Below the pieces are notes generated by a model. It worked only from the letters and a program-made list of their open reading frames with translations. It made no database searches and was not told the DNA's origin. Made by a program: the position numbers and the translations under genes. Positions 9,649 through 18,836 of a stretch of DNA of 32,738 nt are shown here, in pieces. The stretch comes from Paenisporosarcina sp. TG20 (GTDB taxonomy: Bacteria; Bacillota; Bacilli; Bacillales_A; Planococcaceae), in assembly GCF_000286315.1 (NCBI RefSeq), contig NZ_ALJG01000343.1, forward strand, positions 1 to 32,738. Direction: 5' to 3'. Numbering within the stretch: position 1 is the stretch's first letter; each line of letters opens with the position of its first letter.

Positions 9649-10362
9649 TTAACGCATTACTCCTGGTGTAATTGATGCATTTTTCAAGATTATCCAGATA
9701 AGTGCTGCCAATACAATAGTAATACCTAAGATCCCTAAGTTGTTTATTGATACATCTAATGAATCAGCTGTTCGTTCAGTTACAATCAATAAATCGATTA
9801 CCACAGTCCGAATAGTTGTAACAAACATAGCAATAAAAACGAATGCTATGGTTATAAGCCCACCAATCATACCAAACCGATGGAACACAGCGCTTAAAAA
9901 GAATCCAAGTATGAAAACCAAGAGGAAAAGCATAAAATCAAAACCAAATTGTGTATACCACGAAACATGACTAGTTAACAAATCAGAAAGCACCAGGAGA
10001 GAGATGTTATCCAAACCAGCAAGATTTGCAAACCATTCCGAGAAGAGTAAAAAACCTAAATTCAGACCACTCATAAACGAAGCAAGCAAGACGGAAAATA
10101 TGAGTACACTTAGAACATACTCATGACGGGTAGACCCCATTCGAATACTGAAAGGAAAAGTTTCTTTTGTAATCACAAATCCGGATATTGCACAAAAGAT
10201 AGCGACTGCCATACTAGAAGAAATCACCACTTGTCCACTTGTTGAGGAGGAAATCGCCACCAAAGGAATCATACTAGCAAGAAAGATTGAGCAAAAAATA
10301 AGTACTGAAAGACGGATATCTAGTGCGAAAAAACCTAATAACGCTTTGCTATTTCTAGACAT
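9649..10362 (-). CDS. ABC transporter permease, six-helix ABC-2 type
   Basis: The 237-residue product has about six hydrophobic segments (near 16-36, 46-66, 82-108, 133-156, 163-186 and 208-227) and no large soluble domain, as expected of an ABC-2 type permease. Its start overlaps the end of the ATPase gene by 8 nt, so the two are translationally coupled. It presumably forms the membrane channel for that ATPase. The substrate is unknown; operons of this layout (YtrA-type regulator, ATPase, permease) in Firmicutes often respond to cell-envelope antibiotics or export small molecules, but nothing in the sequence fixes the cargo. Confidence 0.8.
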   Translation of the reverse strand: MSRNSKALLGFFALDIRLSVLIFCSIFLASMIPLVAISSSTSGQVVISSSMAVAIFCAISGFVITKETFPFSIRMGSTRHEYVLSVLIFSVLLASFMSGLNLGFLLFSEWFANLAGLDNISLLVLSDLLTSHVSWYTQFGFDFMLFLLVFILGFFLSAVFHRFGMIGGLITIAFVFIAMFVTTIRTVVIDLLIVTERTADSLDVSINNLGILGITIVLAALIWIILKNASITPGVMR

Positions 10363-11233
10363 ATAAACCCTCCTCTTGAGAATTCGTTAAATGAACCATC
10401 AATTCCTGGATCGAGCAACGCTCGACTGACAATCCCATTGCTTTTGCTTGTTGTTCCTCGATGGCTTTTTCTCCATAAATAAAGACTGTTTTTTGCCCCA
10501 TAATCTGTGTGGTATAAATGACATTCTTCCCCTCAGAAAAAGCAGTTACCTTTTCTAAACTACCACTGATTTGAAGGCTTTTGTTTTTCATTTCTTCAGC
10601 AGACTCATGCAACAATATTGAGCCATCATGCATTAATACCACGTCTTCAAATAGATTGCTAACCTCATCAATTAAATGAGTTGAGATTATTATTGTACGA
10701 GGGTAAGCTTCATACTCTTCAAGCAAAATAGCGTAAAAACGGTAGCGAGCATAGGCGTCCATGCCTATATATGGTTCATCGAAAATTGTAATGTCTGTTC
10801 GGCTCGATAGTCCAATAATAATGCTAAGTGCTGATTCCATCCCTTTTGAAAGTCCTTTTGCATTTAAAGATGGAGCTAAGTTGAAAATTTTTAATAAACG
10901 TTCCGCAGTTGGTTGTGACCAGTTCGGATAAAATCGTGAGATCATTTTAAGTATTTCTCTAATCTTTAGCTTGCGTTTAAAGTTATTAGCCTCACTGATT
11001 AAGCAAACTTTTTCAAGCACATGACTTCGATTGAACGGATTCTCACCATTAATTAATATCTCGCCTTCTGAAGGTTTAAAGTGACCAGCTAGAAGTTGTA
11101 ATAACGTTGTTTTTCCGGCACCATTTCGACCTAGTAAACCAATAATTTTATTAGGTTCAATCGTTAAATTAATATGGTTCAAAGCTTTTTTATCACCGAA
11201 ATTCTTAGATAAATTCTTTGTTTCAATTTTCAT
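10355..11233 (-). CDS. ABC transporter ATP-binding protein
   Basis: The start at 11233 (292 aa) is preferred to one at 11239 because AAGGGGG ends directly against the latter and lies 6 nt before the former. Walker A is GRNGAGKTT (35-43, K41) and Walker B DITIFDEPYIGMDA (about 152-165). The signature motif is LSKGM rather than canonical LSGGQ, as in many YtrB/EcsA-like exporters. His in STHLIDE is the switch histidine. The C-terminal 80 residues form an extra domain typical of this class. The gene overlaps the gntR gene upstream by 11 nt and the permease gene downstream by 8 nt, so the three form one operon. Confidence 0.9.
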   Translation of the reverse strand: MKIETKNLSKNFGDKKALNHINLTIEPNKIIGLLGRNGAGKTTLLQLLAGHFKPSEGEILINGENPFNRSHVLEKVCLISEANNFKRKLKIREILKMISRFYPNWSQPTAERLLKIFNLAPSLNAKGLSKGMESALSIIIGLSSRTDITIFDEPYIGMDAYARYRFYAILLEEYEAYPRTIIISTHLIDEVSNLFEDVVLMHDGSILLHESAEEMKNKSLQISGSLEKVTAFSEGKNVIYTTQIMGQKTVFIYGEKAIEEQQAKAMGLSVERCSIQELMVHLTNSQEEGLYV

Positions 11234-11597
11234 GTACATCCCCCTTTTGAATAAGTTTACTAAGTTCTTCTGAAGTGATACCGAGCTTCATGGCTTCATT
11301 TTGCAGTGGAATAATATAGTCTGTGTAAAAACGGTCTTTACGTTTTGATAAAATAATTGTTCGTGCATTGTTCCCCACAAACATTCCGATCCCTCTTTTC
11401 TTAAACAGAATTTCTTGCTCGACAAGCTGGTTAATGCCTTTAGCTGCTGTTGCTGGATTAATTTGATAATACTTTGCAAATTCATTTGATGAAGGTACAC
11501 GATCATCTACTTGGTACAACCCTTCCAAAATACCCGACTCAATGGTTTCAGTAATTTGTTGGAATATAGGAATATCTTCTCGTAGTTTCAAATCCAT
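11223..11597 (-). CDS. GntR-family repressor, YtrA subfamily
   Basis: The 124-residue protein has the winged helix-turn-helix of GntR proteins (about 8-75; PSSNEFAKYYQINPATAAKG is the recognition region) but only a short C-terminal dimerisation tail of about 45 residues instead of a ligand-binding domain. That is the hallmark of the YtrA subfamily, which regulates ABC transporter operons. It is the first gene of the leftward operon with the ATPase and permease. A perfect palindrome overlapping the promoter just upstream is the probable operator, so negative autoregulation is inferred. Confidence 0.9.
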   Translation of the reverse strand: MDLKLREDIPIFQQITETIESGILEGLYQVDDRVPSSNEFAKYYQINPATAAKGINQLVEQEILFKKRGIGMFVGNNARTIILSKRKDRFYTDYIIPLQNEAMKLGITSEELSKLIQKGDVHEN

Positions 11598-11613
11598 TTT
11601 ATCGCCACCTAGT

Positions 11614-11639
11614 TGGTTAGTTACTCATGTAACTAACCA
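11614..11639 (-). promoter_or_regulatory. palindromic operator of the gntR-ABC operon
   Basis: TGGTTAGTTAC (11614-11624) and GTAACTAACCA (11629-11639) are perfect 11-nt inverted arms around TCAT. The palindrome sits 17 nt upstream of the gntR start and overlaps the -10 region, the usual place for a GntR/YtrA repressor site. Confidence 0.7.
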
Positions 11640-11664
11640 TATAACCAATTATATAAAAAGTCAA
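11636..11664 (-). promoter_or_regulatory. promoter of the gntR-ABC operon
   Basis: On the minus strand TTGACT (11664-11659) and TATGGT (11641-11636) are 17 nt apart. The -10 hexamer overlaps the right arm of the palindrome, so repressor and RNA polymerase would compete. Confidence 0.6.
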
Positions 11665-11855
11665 ACAATTTTAAGGATTTTTTTATCCATCGAAAGAAAA
11701 GTAAAGTTTTGAGAAAAGTATATAACATAGAAATATTTTACATATTACAGGAGTTTTGAGTGCCTTTGAAGAAGTGAGGGATAGGGGGAAAGTAAATAAT
11801 TTTAACAAATAGGTCGCTCGTACAAAAAGAATCACTAATTATTAAAATCTCCTGA

Positions 11856-11885
11856 TTTGTTTCTGACCCCGGGACACTGCTTTAA
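11856..11885 (+). repeat. short repeat remnant related to the inverted repeat at 8063-8126
   Basis: TTTGTTTCTG, then GGGAC and GCTTTAA, occur here in the same order as in parts of the palindrome after the ATPase gene. It looks like a degenerate copy of one repeat family; similarity is short and judged by eye. Confidence 0.3.
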
Positions 11886-12125
11886 CATGGAGTATTAAGG
11901 ATAGGGTAAGAAGATTCTATAGTTTAGTGCAATTACATGCCGGATTCTGCGAGAAGATTTTTTAATTTAATACTAATCATTGTTGTAAGAAATACAGATG
12001 TAGTGTTAATGCTAAAATATTATTTCTATTCGACAAGAAACTACAAAATATTATGAATAATTGTGTTAGTTTACTAGTAAGTAGTCTTAGCTCCAATGCA
12101 CTAAATTTTGGAATGTGTACAGATG

Positions 12126-12155
12126 TTGTATTGTTACTTTAACAAATAGTATATT
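12126..12155 (+). promoter_or_regulatory. weak candidate promoter of the cas operon
   Basis: TTGTAT (12126-12131) and TATATT (12150-12155) are 18 nt apart, about 80 nt before cas3. The region is so AT-rich that similar matches arise by chance. Confidence 0.25.
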
Positions 12156-12233
12156 CATAAATGACTGAGTTTTCAGAAGTTATTTATGCGGCAGTAAGTA
12201 TTTATTTCCTAAAATAATTGAAAGGGGCTAATT

Positions 12234-14660
12234 ATGCAGTATATCGCACATATACGTGAAAAAGATGGAGAAATACAAACTGTTCAACAACATTTAGAGT
12301 CTGTTCAACAATTATGTGAGAAATATGGCGAGAAAATAGGGGTAAAACACTTGGCTGGTTTATCTGGATTGTTACATGACTTAGGAAAAAATACTGGTGA
12401 CTTCAAAGAATATATTCAAGAAGCGGTTGCGAATCCTGACAATCCACCACGAAAAGGGTCTGTCGATCATTCTACTGCTGGGGGTAAGTTACTTTTTGAT
12501 CAATTCCATGATGGACAAAATAATTTCACTGAGAAGATTGCAGTCGAATGGATGGCCATGTGTATAATATCTCACCATCAAGGTTTGCGAGATTTTTTAA
12601 GTCCTGATATGTCGTCTGGTTTCTTAAAGCGTGTTGAGGAAAAAGAACTTGATCACTATGGAAGTGCAGTATCAGCCTTTTTTGAAACACAGGTTTCAGT
12701 AGAAGAATTTAAAGATTATTTTGAGGAAGCTAAAAGTGAAGCGGAGAAAATGCTGATTTCAATGAAGGAAAAGAAACTACAGCCCATTACTACTTCATTT
12801 CTCATAAAATATATATTCAGTTGTCTGATTGATGCGGATCGGACAAATACTCGTATGTTTGAAGAGAATGAATTGGTTGAACAACAGTTTGATAGGAATG
12901 CATTCTTTAGTGAGAGTTATGTGGCTTTAATGAAGAGGATTACATCTTATAATCATGCAGAAGATGCCAACCATCCAATTAATCTGCTAAGGAAAGAGAT
13001 GTCTAATCAGTGTGAAGACTTTGCTTCCAATCCCTCTGGAATATATACGCTTTCTATCCCTACTGGGGGTGGGAAAACACTAGCGAGCTTAAGGTACGCA
13101 CTTAAACACGCCATGAAGTTTGAAAAAGAAAGAATCATATACATTGTTCCTTATACGACAATTATTGAGCAAAATGCACAGGAAGTAAGAGATATTTTGA
13201 ATAATGATCAATATATTTTAGAACATCACTCAAATGTGATGAAAGAAAAAGAAACGACAGATGAGCTGTATAATTTAAATGCAAAAAAATTAAACTTAGC
13301 AAAAGATAACTGGGATAGTCCAATCATCTTTACAACCATGGTTCAATTTTTAAATGTCTTTTATTCACGAGGTACTAGAAACGTTAGAAGGTTGCATAAT
13401 TTAGCTAATTCTATATTGATTTTTGATGAGGTTCAGTCCGTACCGATTAAATGCACATCATTGTTTAATGAATCCCTAAACTTTCTAAGTGATTACTGTA
13501 ATTCAAGTATTGTCTTATGTACTGCAACCCAACCTGCATTAGATTTTGTCGAAAATAAATTAAAAATCTTTACGGATGCAGAAATGATTCGTGATTTAAA
13601 GAACGTGAGCGAAAGCTTTAAGAGAGTTGATGTTATTGATAAAACAACTCCACAAGGTTTAAATGCAACTGAACTAAAAGAGTTTATTGAAATAGAAATG
13701 CAGGAAGTAAAAAGTATTTTAATTATCCTGAATACGAAAACAGCTGTTCGAAAGCTTTTTGAGGAGCTTAATAGCAAGTCTGATTTTCAGGACAATGATT
13801 ACAAGTTGTTTCATTTAAGTACAAATATGTGCCCAGCACATCGTAAAGAAGTTCTTAAAGACGTTAAAAATGAACTACTAACAGGTAAAAAGGTTATTTG
13901 TCTTAGTACTCAATTAATTGAAGCGGGAGTTGATATCAGCTTTGAATGTGTTATCCGCTCATTAGCTGGTTTGGATTCCATTGCACAAGCTGCCGGAAGA
14001 TGTAATCGTCACGGCAAAGATAAGATTAGGAATGTATATATCATCAAATCAGCCGATGAAGTACTTACCAATTTGAAAGAAATAAAAATAGGAGCTGAAC
14101 AAACTAAACGGATTTTGGATGAATTTAAAAGAGATGCAGATAAATTTGGAAGTGATCTATTATCTCAAAAAGCAATGAGCATTTATTTTCAATATTATTA
14201 TCACCAAATTGAGGGGGAGCTAAAGTACACGATACTAGAATTGCAGAAAGATCTGGTTGATCTTTTGAATCAAAATAAAGACTACTATGCAGCATTCAAA
14301 AACAAAAATGGAATTAAACCACCGATAGTGTGTAGACAATCTTTTGCGACAGCGGAAAAATATTTCAATGTCATTGACAGCCCAACAACTTCAGTCTTAG
14401 CTCCTTACAATGAAGAGGCAAAAGAGATTATATTAGCACTTAACGGTGACATGAACATTAAAGAATTAAGCGGTTTATTAAAGAAAGCACAGCAATTCAC
14501 TATCAATGTATTTGAACACGAACTTAAAAGGCTCGAAAAAGAAGGCGATGTTTTCTTCTTGTTAAATGGAAATATTTTGACTCTCAGGGATACAGCATAT
14601 ACAAAAGAAATGGGCTTGGACAGTAAGGGAGAAGGTAGCTGGACACCTGCATTTGCTTAA
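12234..14660 (+). CDS. cas3: CRISPR-associated helicase-nuclease Cas3 (type I-C)
   Basis: Cas3 is recruited by the target-bound Cascade complex and unwinds and degrades the DNA. The 808-residue protein joins an N-terminal HD nuclease domain (about 1-220; LLHDLGK with H48-D49, later ISHHQ) to an SF2 helicase: Walker A PTGGGKT (K281), DEVQ box (398-401) in place of DEAH, TAT motif III in LCTATQPAL, and motifs V-VI (STQLIEAGVDISF, AQAAGRCNRHG). The order HD then helicase is as expected for I-C. AAAGGGG precedes the ATG. It is the first gene of the cas operon, 32 nt upstream of cas5c. All motifs are intact, so it should be active. Confidence 0.96.
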   Translation: MQYIAHIREKDGEIQTVQQHLESVQQLCEKYGEKIGVKHLAGLSGLLHDLGKNTGDFKEYIQEAVANPDNPPRKGSVDHSTAGGKLLFDQFHDGQNNFTEKIAVEWMAMCIISHHQGLRDFLSPDMSSGFLKRVEEKELDHYGSAVSAFFETQVSVEEFKDYFEEAKSEAEKMLISMKEKKLQPITTSFLIKYIFSCLIDADRTNTRMFEENELVEQQFDRNAFFSESYVALMKRITSYNHAEDANHPINLLRKEMSNQCEDFASNPSGIYTLSIPTGGGKTLASLRYALKHAMKFEKERIIYIVPYTTIIEQNAQEVRDILNNDQYILEHHSNVMKEKETTDELYNLNAKKLNLAKDNWDSPIIFTTMVQFLNVFYSRGTRNVRRLHNLANSILIFDEVQSVPIKCTSLFNESLNFLSDYCNSSIVLCTATQPALDFVENKLKIFTDAEMIRDLKNVSESFKRVDVIDKTTPQGLNATELKEFIEIEMQEVKSILIILNTKTAVRKLFEELNSKSDFQDNDYKLFHLSTNMCPAHRKEVLKDVKNELLTGKKVICLSTQLIEAGVDISFECVIRSLAGLDSIAQAAGRCNRHGKDKIRNVYIIKSADEVLTNLKEIKIGAEQTKRILDEFKRDADKFGSDLLSQKAMSIYFQYYYHQIEGELKYTILELQKDLVDLLNQNKDYYAAFKNKNGIKPPIVCRQSFATAEKYFNVIDSPTTSVLAPYNEEAKEIILALNGDMNIKELSGLLKKAQQFTINVFEHELKRLEKEGDVFFLLNGNILTLRDTAYTKEMGLDSKGEGSWTPAFA

Positions 14661-14692
14661 CTAAATAGCCCGAAATTATTGGAGGTGTTAGT

Positions 14693-15412
14693 TTGAGAAA
14701 TCAAATTGAGTTCGAAGTTTATGGAAATTACGCATTGTTTACAGACCCATTGACTAAAATCGGCGGAGAGAAACTATCCTATCAAATTCCTACCTATCAA
14801 AGCTTGAAGGGGATAGTTGAATCTATTTATTGGAAACCCACGATTATGTGGATCATAGACGAAGTACGGATTATGAATCCAATACGAACAGAGTCTAAAG
14901 GTATTAGACCGATTGAATATAGTGGAGGAAATACCTTAGCAAACTATACCTACTTGAAGGATGTGAAGTATCAAGTCAAAGCACATTTTATTTTTAATCC
15001 TCATCGATCAGATTTGGCATTTGATCGAAACGAAAATAAGCATCACAACATAGCTAAACGTTCTGTTGGGGTAGGTGGACGAAGAGATATCTTTTTAGGT
15101 ACAAGAGAATGCCAGGGGTATGTGGAAGCTAGTGAATTTGGTGAAGAAGTTGGTTATTACGACGGGTATGGTGAGATTGATCTAGGTGTGATGGTTCATG
15201 GGCTGAATTACCCCGATGAGACAGGGAAAGATGTATTGGAAGCCCGTTTATGGAGACCCATTATGAAAGATGGAATTGTTTCATTTATTCGCCCTGACGA
15301 GTGCACATTAATTAGAACAGTTGGTGAAATGTCACAGAAGGAATTTAATACCGAGAACATGCAGTCGGTTGAAGAGCTTTATGAAGAGGTCTTTTTGGGA
15401 AGAGGAGATTAA
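14693..15412 (+). CDS. cas5c: Cas5c (Cas5d), crRNA-processing endoribonuclease of type I-C
   Basis: Type I-C lacks Cas6, and Cas5c cuts the pre-crRNA repeat and then stays on the 5' handle. The 239-residue protein begins at TTG (14693), 5 nt after GGAGGTG. By position it carries Tyr46, Lys116 and His117, the same numbered residues shown to be catalytic in Bacillus halodurans Cas5d, within SIYWKP and NENKHHN. The glycine-rich [18 protein letters not shown] stretch follows. The stop codon TAA is immediately followed by the cas8c ATG. Confidence 0.95.
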   Translation: MRNQIEFEVYGNYALFTDPLTKIGGEKLSYQIPTYQSLKGIVESIYWKPTIMWIIDEVRIMNPIRTESKGIRPIEYSGGNTLANYTYLKDVKYQVKAHFIFNPHRSDLAFDRNENKHHNIAKRSVGVGGRRDIFLGTRECQGYVEASEFGEEVGYYDGYGEIDLGVMVHGLNYPDETGKDVLEARLWRPIMKDGIVSFIRPDECTLIRTVGEMSQKEFNTENMQSVEELYEEVFLGRGD

Positions 15413-17317
15413 ATGAGTTGGTTAATGAATCTATACAAAACCTATGAAAACAACTCGCATTTGATTGGAGAATTTAAGAAAAAGAGAAACGATCAAGAAT
15501 ATGCCCTTATTCCGACATCACACACTACTCAAAGTGCACACATTGAAGTTTCTTTAGATAATAAGGGAAATTTTATTACTGCGAAGGTTATAGAAAAGAA
15601 TGATGCAAGTACAATTATTCCGTGTACTGAAGCATCCGCAGGGCGGACGAGTTCACCAGTTCCACATCCATTATTCGACAAGTTACCGTATGTTGCTGGA
15701 GATTATATTAAATATGGCGGAAGCGAGAAGAAAATCAATCTTTTCAATGATTATCTTGGGCAGTTAAATGAATGGTGTAATTCCCAGTTCAAACATCCAA
15801 AAGTTGATAGTGTATACGCATATTTAAAAAAAGGGACCCTTATTGAAAATTTAATAAATGAAAAAATCATTTTTGTAGATGAGTATAATAAGTTCATAGA
15901 AAAATGGGATAAGACCATGGAAGATAAATATGGTGAAAAACCAGAGGTGTATAAAGTAATTGCCGGCGACCAGAGCGAAGCATTCGTTCGCTTTACAGTA
16001 AATACAATCGGGGTAGCCGAATCAAGACTATGGAGAGATCAAACAGTACATGAGTCATTTATTAAGTTCTATGAAGAAAATAAAGATGGAAAAGATTTAT
16101 GCTATGTAACTGGGGAGTTCAAACCAACTACTGAAAGACATGCTTCACGAATTAGACACTCGGCCGATATGTCGAAACTAATATCAGCGAATGATACAAG
16201 TGGCTTTACTTATCGCGGACGCTTTAAAACTGGTAGTGAAGCTGTTTCTATAAGTTACGAAGTATCACAGAAAGCACATAACGCTTTGAAGTGGCTTATT
16301 TCAAAACAAGGATATTATATTGATGGAAAAGTATTCCTTGTGTGGGGGACTCAAAATTTAGTTGTCCCGGATCCACTTGAGGACACTTACAGTCTGTATG
16401 AAGATATGGGTAATGAGGAGCAAGGGGACAGTACCCATAGAGAATTTGCAAATCAGATTCAAAAGACGATTGCTGGGTATAGACAAGACCTAGAATATCA
16501 TTCAAATGTAATTGTAATGGTGCTAGATGCAGCTACACCAGGTAGATTATCTGTTGTTTACTACCGTGATATGGAAAAGGAATTATTTCTAGTTCGGTTA
16601 CAGAATTGGCATCAATCTTGTAGCTGGTTACATCGTTATAAAAAAAGTAAATTGGGTGAACGTATTGAATTCGAAGGCGCTCCGGCCACCAAAGACATTG
16701 CTTTCGCAGCTTATGGACCAAGAGCAAGTGATAAATTAGTAAAAGGGTTACTTGAAAGAATGCTCCCTTCAATTATCGATGAGCGGAAAATACCACTTGA
16801 CATCGTCCGTAGTGCAATAACTAGGGCTTCAAACCCCATGGGAATGGAAAATTGGGAATGGGAAAAAACGCTTAGTATTACATGTGCATTATTAAACAAA
16901 ACATATGAAAAGGAGGGGTTTGAAGTGGCATTAGATCAAACTAATACAAATCGAGACTACTTGTTCGGGAGAATGTTGGCAATTGCTGATGTGTTGGAGA
17001 GAAGAGCACTCAGTAAAGAAGAAAAACGAGCTACAAATGCAATTCGATATATGAATGCTTTCGCTCAACGTCCTAGTAGAACGTGGAATATTATTCAATC
17101 AAATTTGCAACCTTACCAAGCAAAATTAGGAACGGAAGTAGGTTATTACAACCGGTTGTTAGACGAGGTGGGTGCACAATTAAATCCAGATGACTTCACT
17201 GATAAAGCACTGAGTGGTTTATATTTACTTGGTTTTTATAGTCAAAGACATGAACTTTACAGAAGTAAAAAAGAAAAAGATGCTGAGAGAGAATTAGCTG
17301 AAAAAGGGGCGATATAA
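15413..17317 (+). CDS. cas8c: Cas8c (Csd1), large subunit of type I-C Cascade
   Basis: This 634-residue protein is the large subunit that recognises the PAM (typically 5'-TTC for I-C) and holds Cas3. The family is recognised from SWLMNLYKTYENN at the start, the central ERHASRIRHSADMSKLIS region and DRDYLFGR-like C-terminal helices. There is no gap from cas5c: AGAGGAG lies inside the end of cas5c and the stop abuts this ATG. The stop in turn abuts the cas7c ATG. The last 130 residues are probably also made separately as Cas11c from an internal GTG at 16925. Confidence 0.94.
   Translation: MSWLMNLYKTYENNSHLIGEFKKKRNDQEYALIPTSHTTQSAHIEVSLDNKGNFITAKVIEKNDASTIIPCTEASAGRTSSPVPHPLFDKLPYVAGDYIKYGGSEKKINLFNDYLGQLNEWCNSQFKHPKVDSVYAYLKKGTLIENLINEKIIFVDEYNKFIEKWDKTMEDKYGEKPEVYKVIAGDQSEAFVRFTVNTIGVAESRLWRDQTVHESFIKFYEENKDGKDLCYVTGEFKPTTERHASRIRHSADMSKLISANDTSGFTYRGRFKTGSEAVSISYEVSQKAHNALKWLISKQGYYIDGKVFLVWGTQNLVVPDPLEDTYSLYEDMGNEEQGDSTHREFANQIQKTIAGYRQDLEYHSNVIVMVLDAATPGRLSVVYYRDMEKELFLVRLQNWHQSCSWLHRYKKSKLGERIEFEGAPATKDIAFAAYGPRASDKLVKGLLERMLPSIIDERKIPLDIVRSAITRASNPMGMENWEWEKTLSITCALLNKTYEKEGFEVALDQTNTNRDYLFGRMLAIADVLERRALSKEEKRATNAIRYMNAFAQRPSRTWNIIQSNLQPYQAKLGTEVGYYNRLLDEVGAQLNPDDFTDKALSGLYLLGFYSQRHELYRSKKEKDAERELAEKGAI
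16925..17317 (+). CDS. cas11c: Cas11c small subunit from internal start within cas8c
   Basis: Within cas8c, AAGGAGG (16910-16916, in a longer AAAAGGAGGGG) lies 8 nt before GTG at 16925, in frame at codon 505. Translation from there gives a 130-residue helical protein (VALDQTNTNRDYLFGRMLAI onward) ending at the cas8c stop. Internal translation of Cas11 from the 3' part of cas8c is established for type I-C (Desulfovibrio vulgaris) and is needed for full Cascade assembly. Such a good Shine-Dalgarno inside a coding sequence, with correct spacing and frame, is direct support. That it is used is inferred. Confidence 0.8.
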   Translation: MALDQTNTNRDYLFGRMLAIADVLERRALSKEEKRATNAIRYMNAFAQRPSRTWNIIQSNLQPYQAKLGTEVGYYNRLLDEVGAQLNPDDFTDKALSGLYLLGFYSQRHELYRSKKEKDAERELAEKGAI

Positions 17318-18190
17318 ATGACTACATTAGATCACAAAATTGACTTTTCCGTTGTTTTAACTGTGCGAAATGCAAATCCAAATGGAGATCCATTAAACGG
17401 AAATCGACCACGTCAAAATTATGATGGATTTGGCGAGATTTCAGACGTGTGTATTAAAAGAAAGATTCGTAACCGTTTACAAGACGTAGGAGAAGGAATT
17501 CTTGTTCAATCTGACGAAAGACGTAATGATGAGCACCGTAGCATTAAAGATCGAGTCGATGGAAATGAAGAGTTGAAAAGTCTTGCGAAAGGGAAAGGAA
17601 AGAATAACAATAATACACTTTTTGCCGACATAGCTTCTAGTACTTGGCTTGACGTCCGTAGCTTTGGACAAGTCTTTGCTTTCAGTGGATCTGGTGTTTC
17701 AATAGGAATAAGAGGACCAGTATCCATCCATACAGCAGTAAGCCTTAATCCAATCGATATCTCTAGTATGCAAATCACGAAAAGCGTCAACTCTGTAACC
17801 TCTACAGATCCGGATAAAAAAGGTTCAGATACAATGGGGATGAAGCATCGTGTAGACTTTGGTGTATATGTATTTTACGGTAGCATCAATACACAACTTG
17901 CAGAAAAAACAGGATTTACAGCAGAAGATGCAGAAAAAATGAAAGCTTCATTAATCACTCTATTTGAAAATGACACTTCCTCTGCTCGTCCTGACGGTAG
18001 TATGGAAGTAAATAAAGTATACTGGTGGGAACATAATTCTAAAATAGGTCAATATTCATCCGCAAAAGTTCACAAATCACTTCAGATTGCATTAAAAGAA
18101 GGATTAAATGAAGCAAAGGCATTTGAGGATTACAGTTTCACACTCAATAATCTTGAAGGCCTCAAAGTTCATGAGTATGAAGGTTTATAA
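17318..18190 (+). CDS. cas7c: Cas7c (Csd2), backbone subunit of type I-C Cascade
   Basis: Multiple copies of this 290-residue RAMP protein coat the crRNA spacer. Family signatures are KIDFSVVLTVRNANPNGDP at residues about 6-24, followed by GNRPRQNYDG, and IRGPVSIHTAVSLNPIDI in the middle. It starts at the base after the cas8c stop, with AAAAAGGGG inside the end of cas8c as ribosome binding site. Its 3' end overlaps the likely cas4 start by 20 nt. Intact and of normal length. Confidence 0.95.
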   Translation: MTTLDHKIDFSVVLTVRNANPNGDPLNGNRPRQNYDGFGEISDVCIKRKIRNRLQDVGEGILVQSDERRNDEHRSIKDRVDGNEELKSLAKGKGKNNNNTLFADIASSTWLDVRSFGQVFAFSGSGVSIGIRGPVSIHTAVSLNPIDISSMQITKSVNSVTSTDPDKKGSDTMGMKHRVDFGVYVFYGSINTQLAEKTGFTAEDAEKMKASLITLFENDTSSARPDGSMEVNKVYWWEHNSKIGQYSSAKVHKSLQIALKEGLNEAKAFEDYSFTLNNLEGLKVHEYEGL

Positions 18191-18836
18191 TGAAGACGAT
18201 TATTTAATGCTCTCAGGAATACAACATTTTACTTTTTGTAAGAGACAGTGGGCGTTAATCCATATTGAACAACAATGGGCAGAGAATGTACGAACTGTTG
18301 AAGGGGAACATCTTCATAGACGTGCGGACCAACCTATGATCAGAGAAAAAAGAGGTAACAAATTAGTTGTGCGAGGACTCCCAATCCACTCAAGTGAGCT
18401 TGGAATTACAGGGATATGTGATGTTGTCGAATTCATGCAAGATCCAACTGGAATTTCTCTAGTGAATGAGAAGGAATTGTATCGCCCTTATCCAGTTGAA
18501 TATAAAAGAGGAAAGCCAAAAACTGATGAATCGGATATTCTTCAACTTACAGCTCAGGCAATGTGTTTAGAAGAGATGTTATTATGCGAAATTCAGAACG
18601 GCTATCTTTATTATAATGAAATAAAACATCGTGTTGAGATACCCATTACTACTTATTATAGAGATCAAGTAAAGAAACAGTTAGAAGAGATGCATCAGTA
18701 TTTTCGGAAAAATTACACGCCAAAAGTGAAAGCAGGCCCACATTGTAAGAGCTGTTCACTTATCAATATATGTTTACCGGATATCATGAAAAAAAGATCT
18801 GTATCAAGCTATATTGAAGGGAGGTTAATAGAATGA
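18171..18836 (+). CDS. cas4: Cas4, RecB-family Fe-S nuclease for spacer acquisition
   Basis: Cas4 trims pre-spacers and checks their PAM together with Cas1-Cas2. Start taken at ATG 18171 (221 aa) or two codons on at 18177, since the family begins close to the EDDYLMLSGIQHF motif; an ATG at 18108 would add residues encoded inside cas7c. Four Fe-S cysteines are present: C23 (FCKRQW) and C192, C195, C201 (HCKSCSLINIC). RecB nuclease residues are in GICDVVEF and PVEYKRGKP. It overlaps cas7c by 20 nt and the next gene, cas1, by ATGA. Confidence 0.92.
   Translation: MSMKVYNEDDYLMLSGIQHFTFCKRQWALIHIEQQWAENVRTVEGEHLHRRADQPMIREKRGNKLVVRGLPIHSSELGITGICDVVEFMQDPTGISLVNEKELYRPYPVEYKRGKPKTDESDILQLTAQAMCLEEMLLCEIQNGYLYYNEIKHRVEIPITTYYRDQVKKQLEEMHQYFRKNYTPKVKAGPHCKSCSLINICLPDIMKKRSVSSYIEGRLIE

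Larger units (their letters stand above)
11665..12233. other. AT-rich intergenic region before the cas operon
   Basis: About 570 nt between the divergent gntR operon and cas3. Apart from the repeat remnant at 11856 and a weak promoter near 12126 I see no gene. An 18-codon TTG-started frame near 11759 (after CAGGAG) is too short to support. Confidence 0.5.

Noticed and set aside
11759-11815. 18-codon frame with CAGGAG before a TTG
   Set aside because: Too short, weak start, no sign of conservation available.
18108-18170. Longer cas4 reading starting inside cas7c
   Set aside because: The added residues are cas7c codons in another frame, and Cas4 proteins of this type start near EDDYLMLSG.
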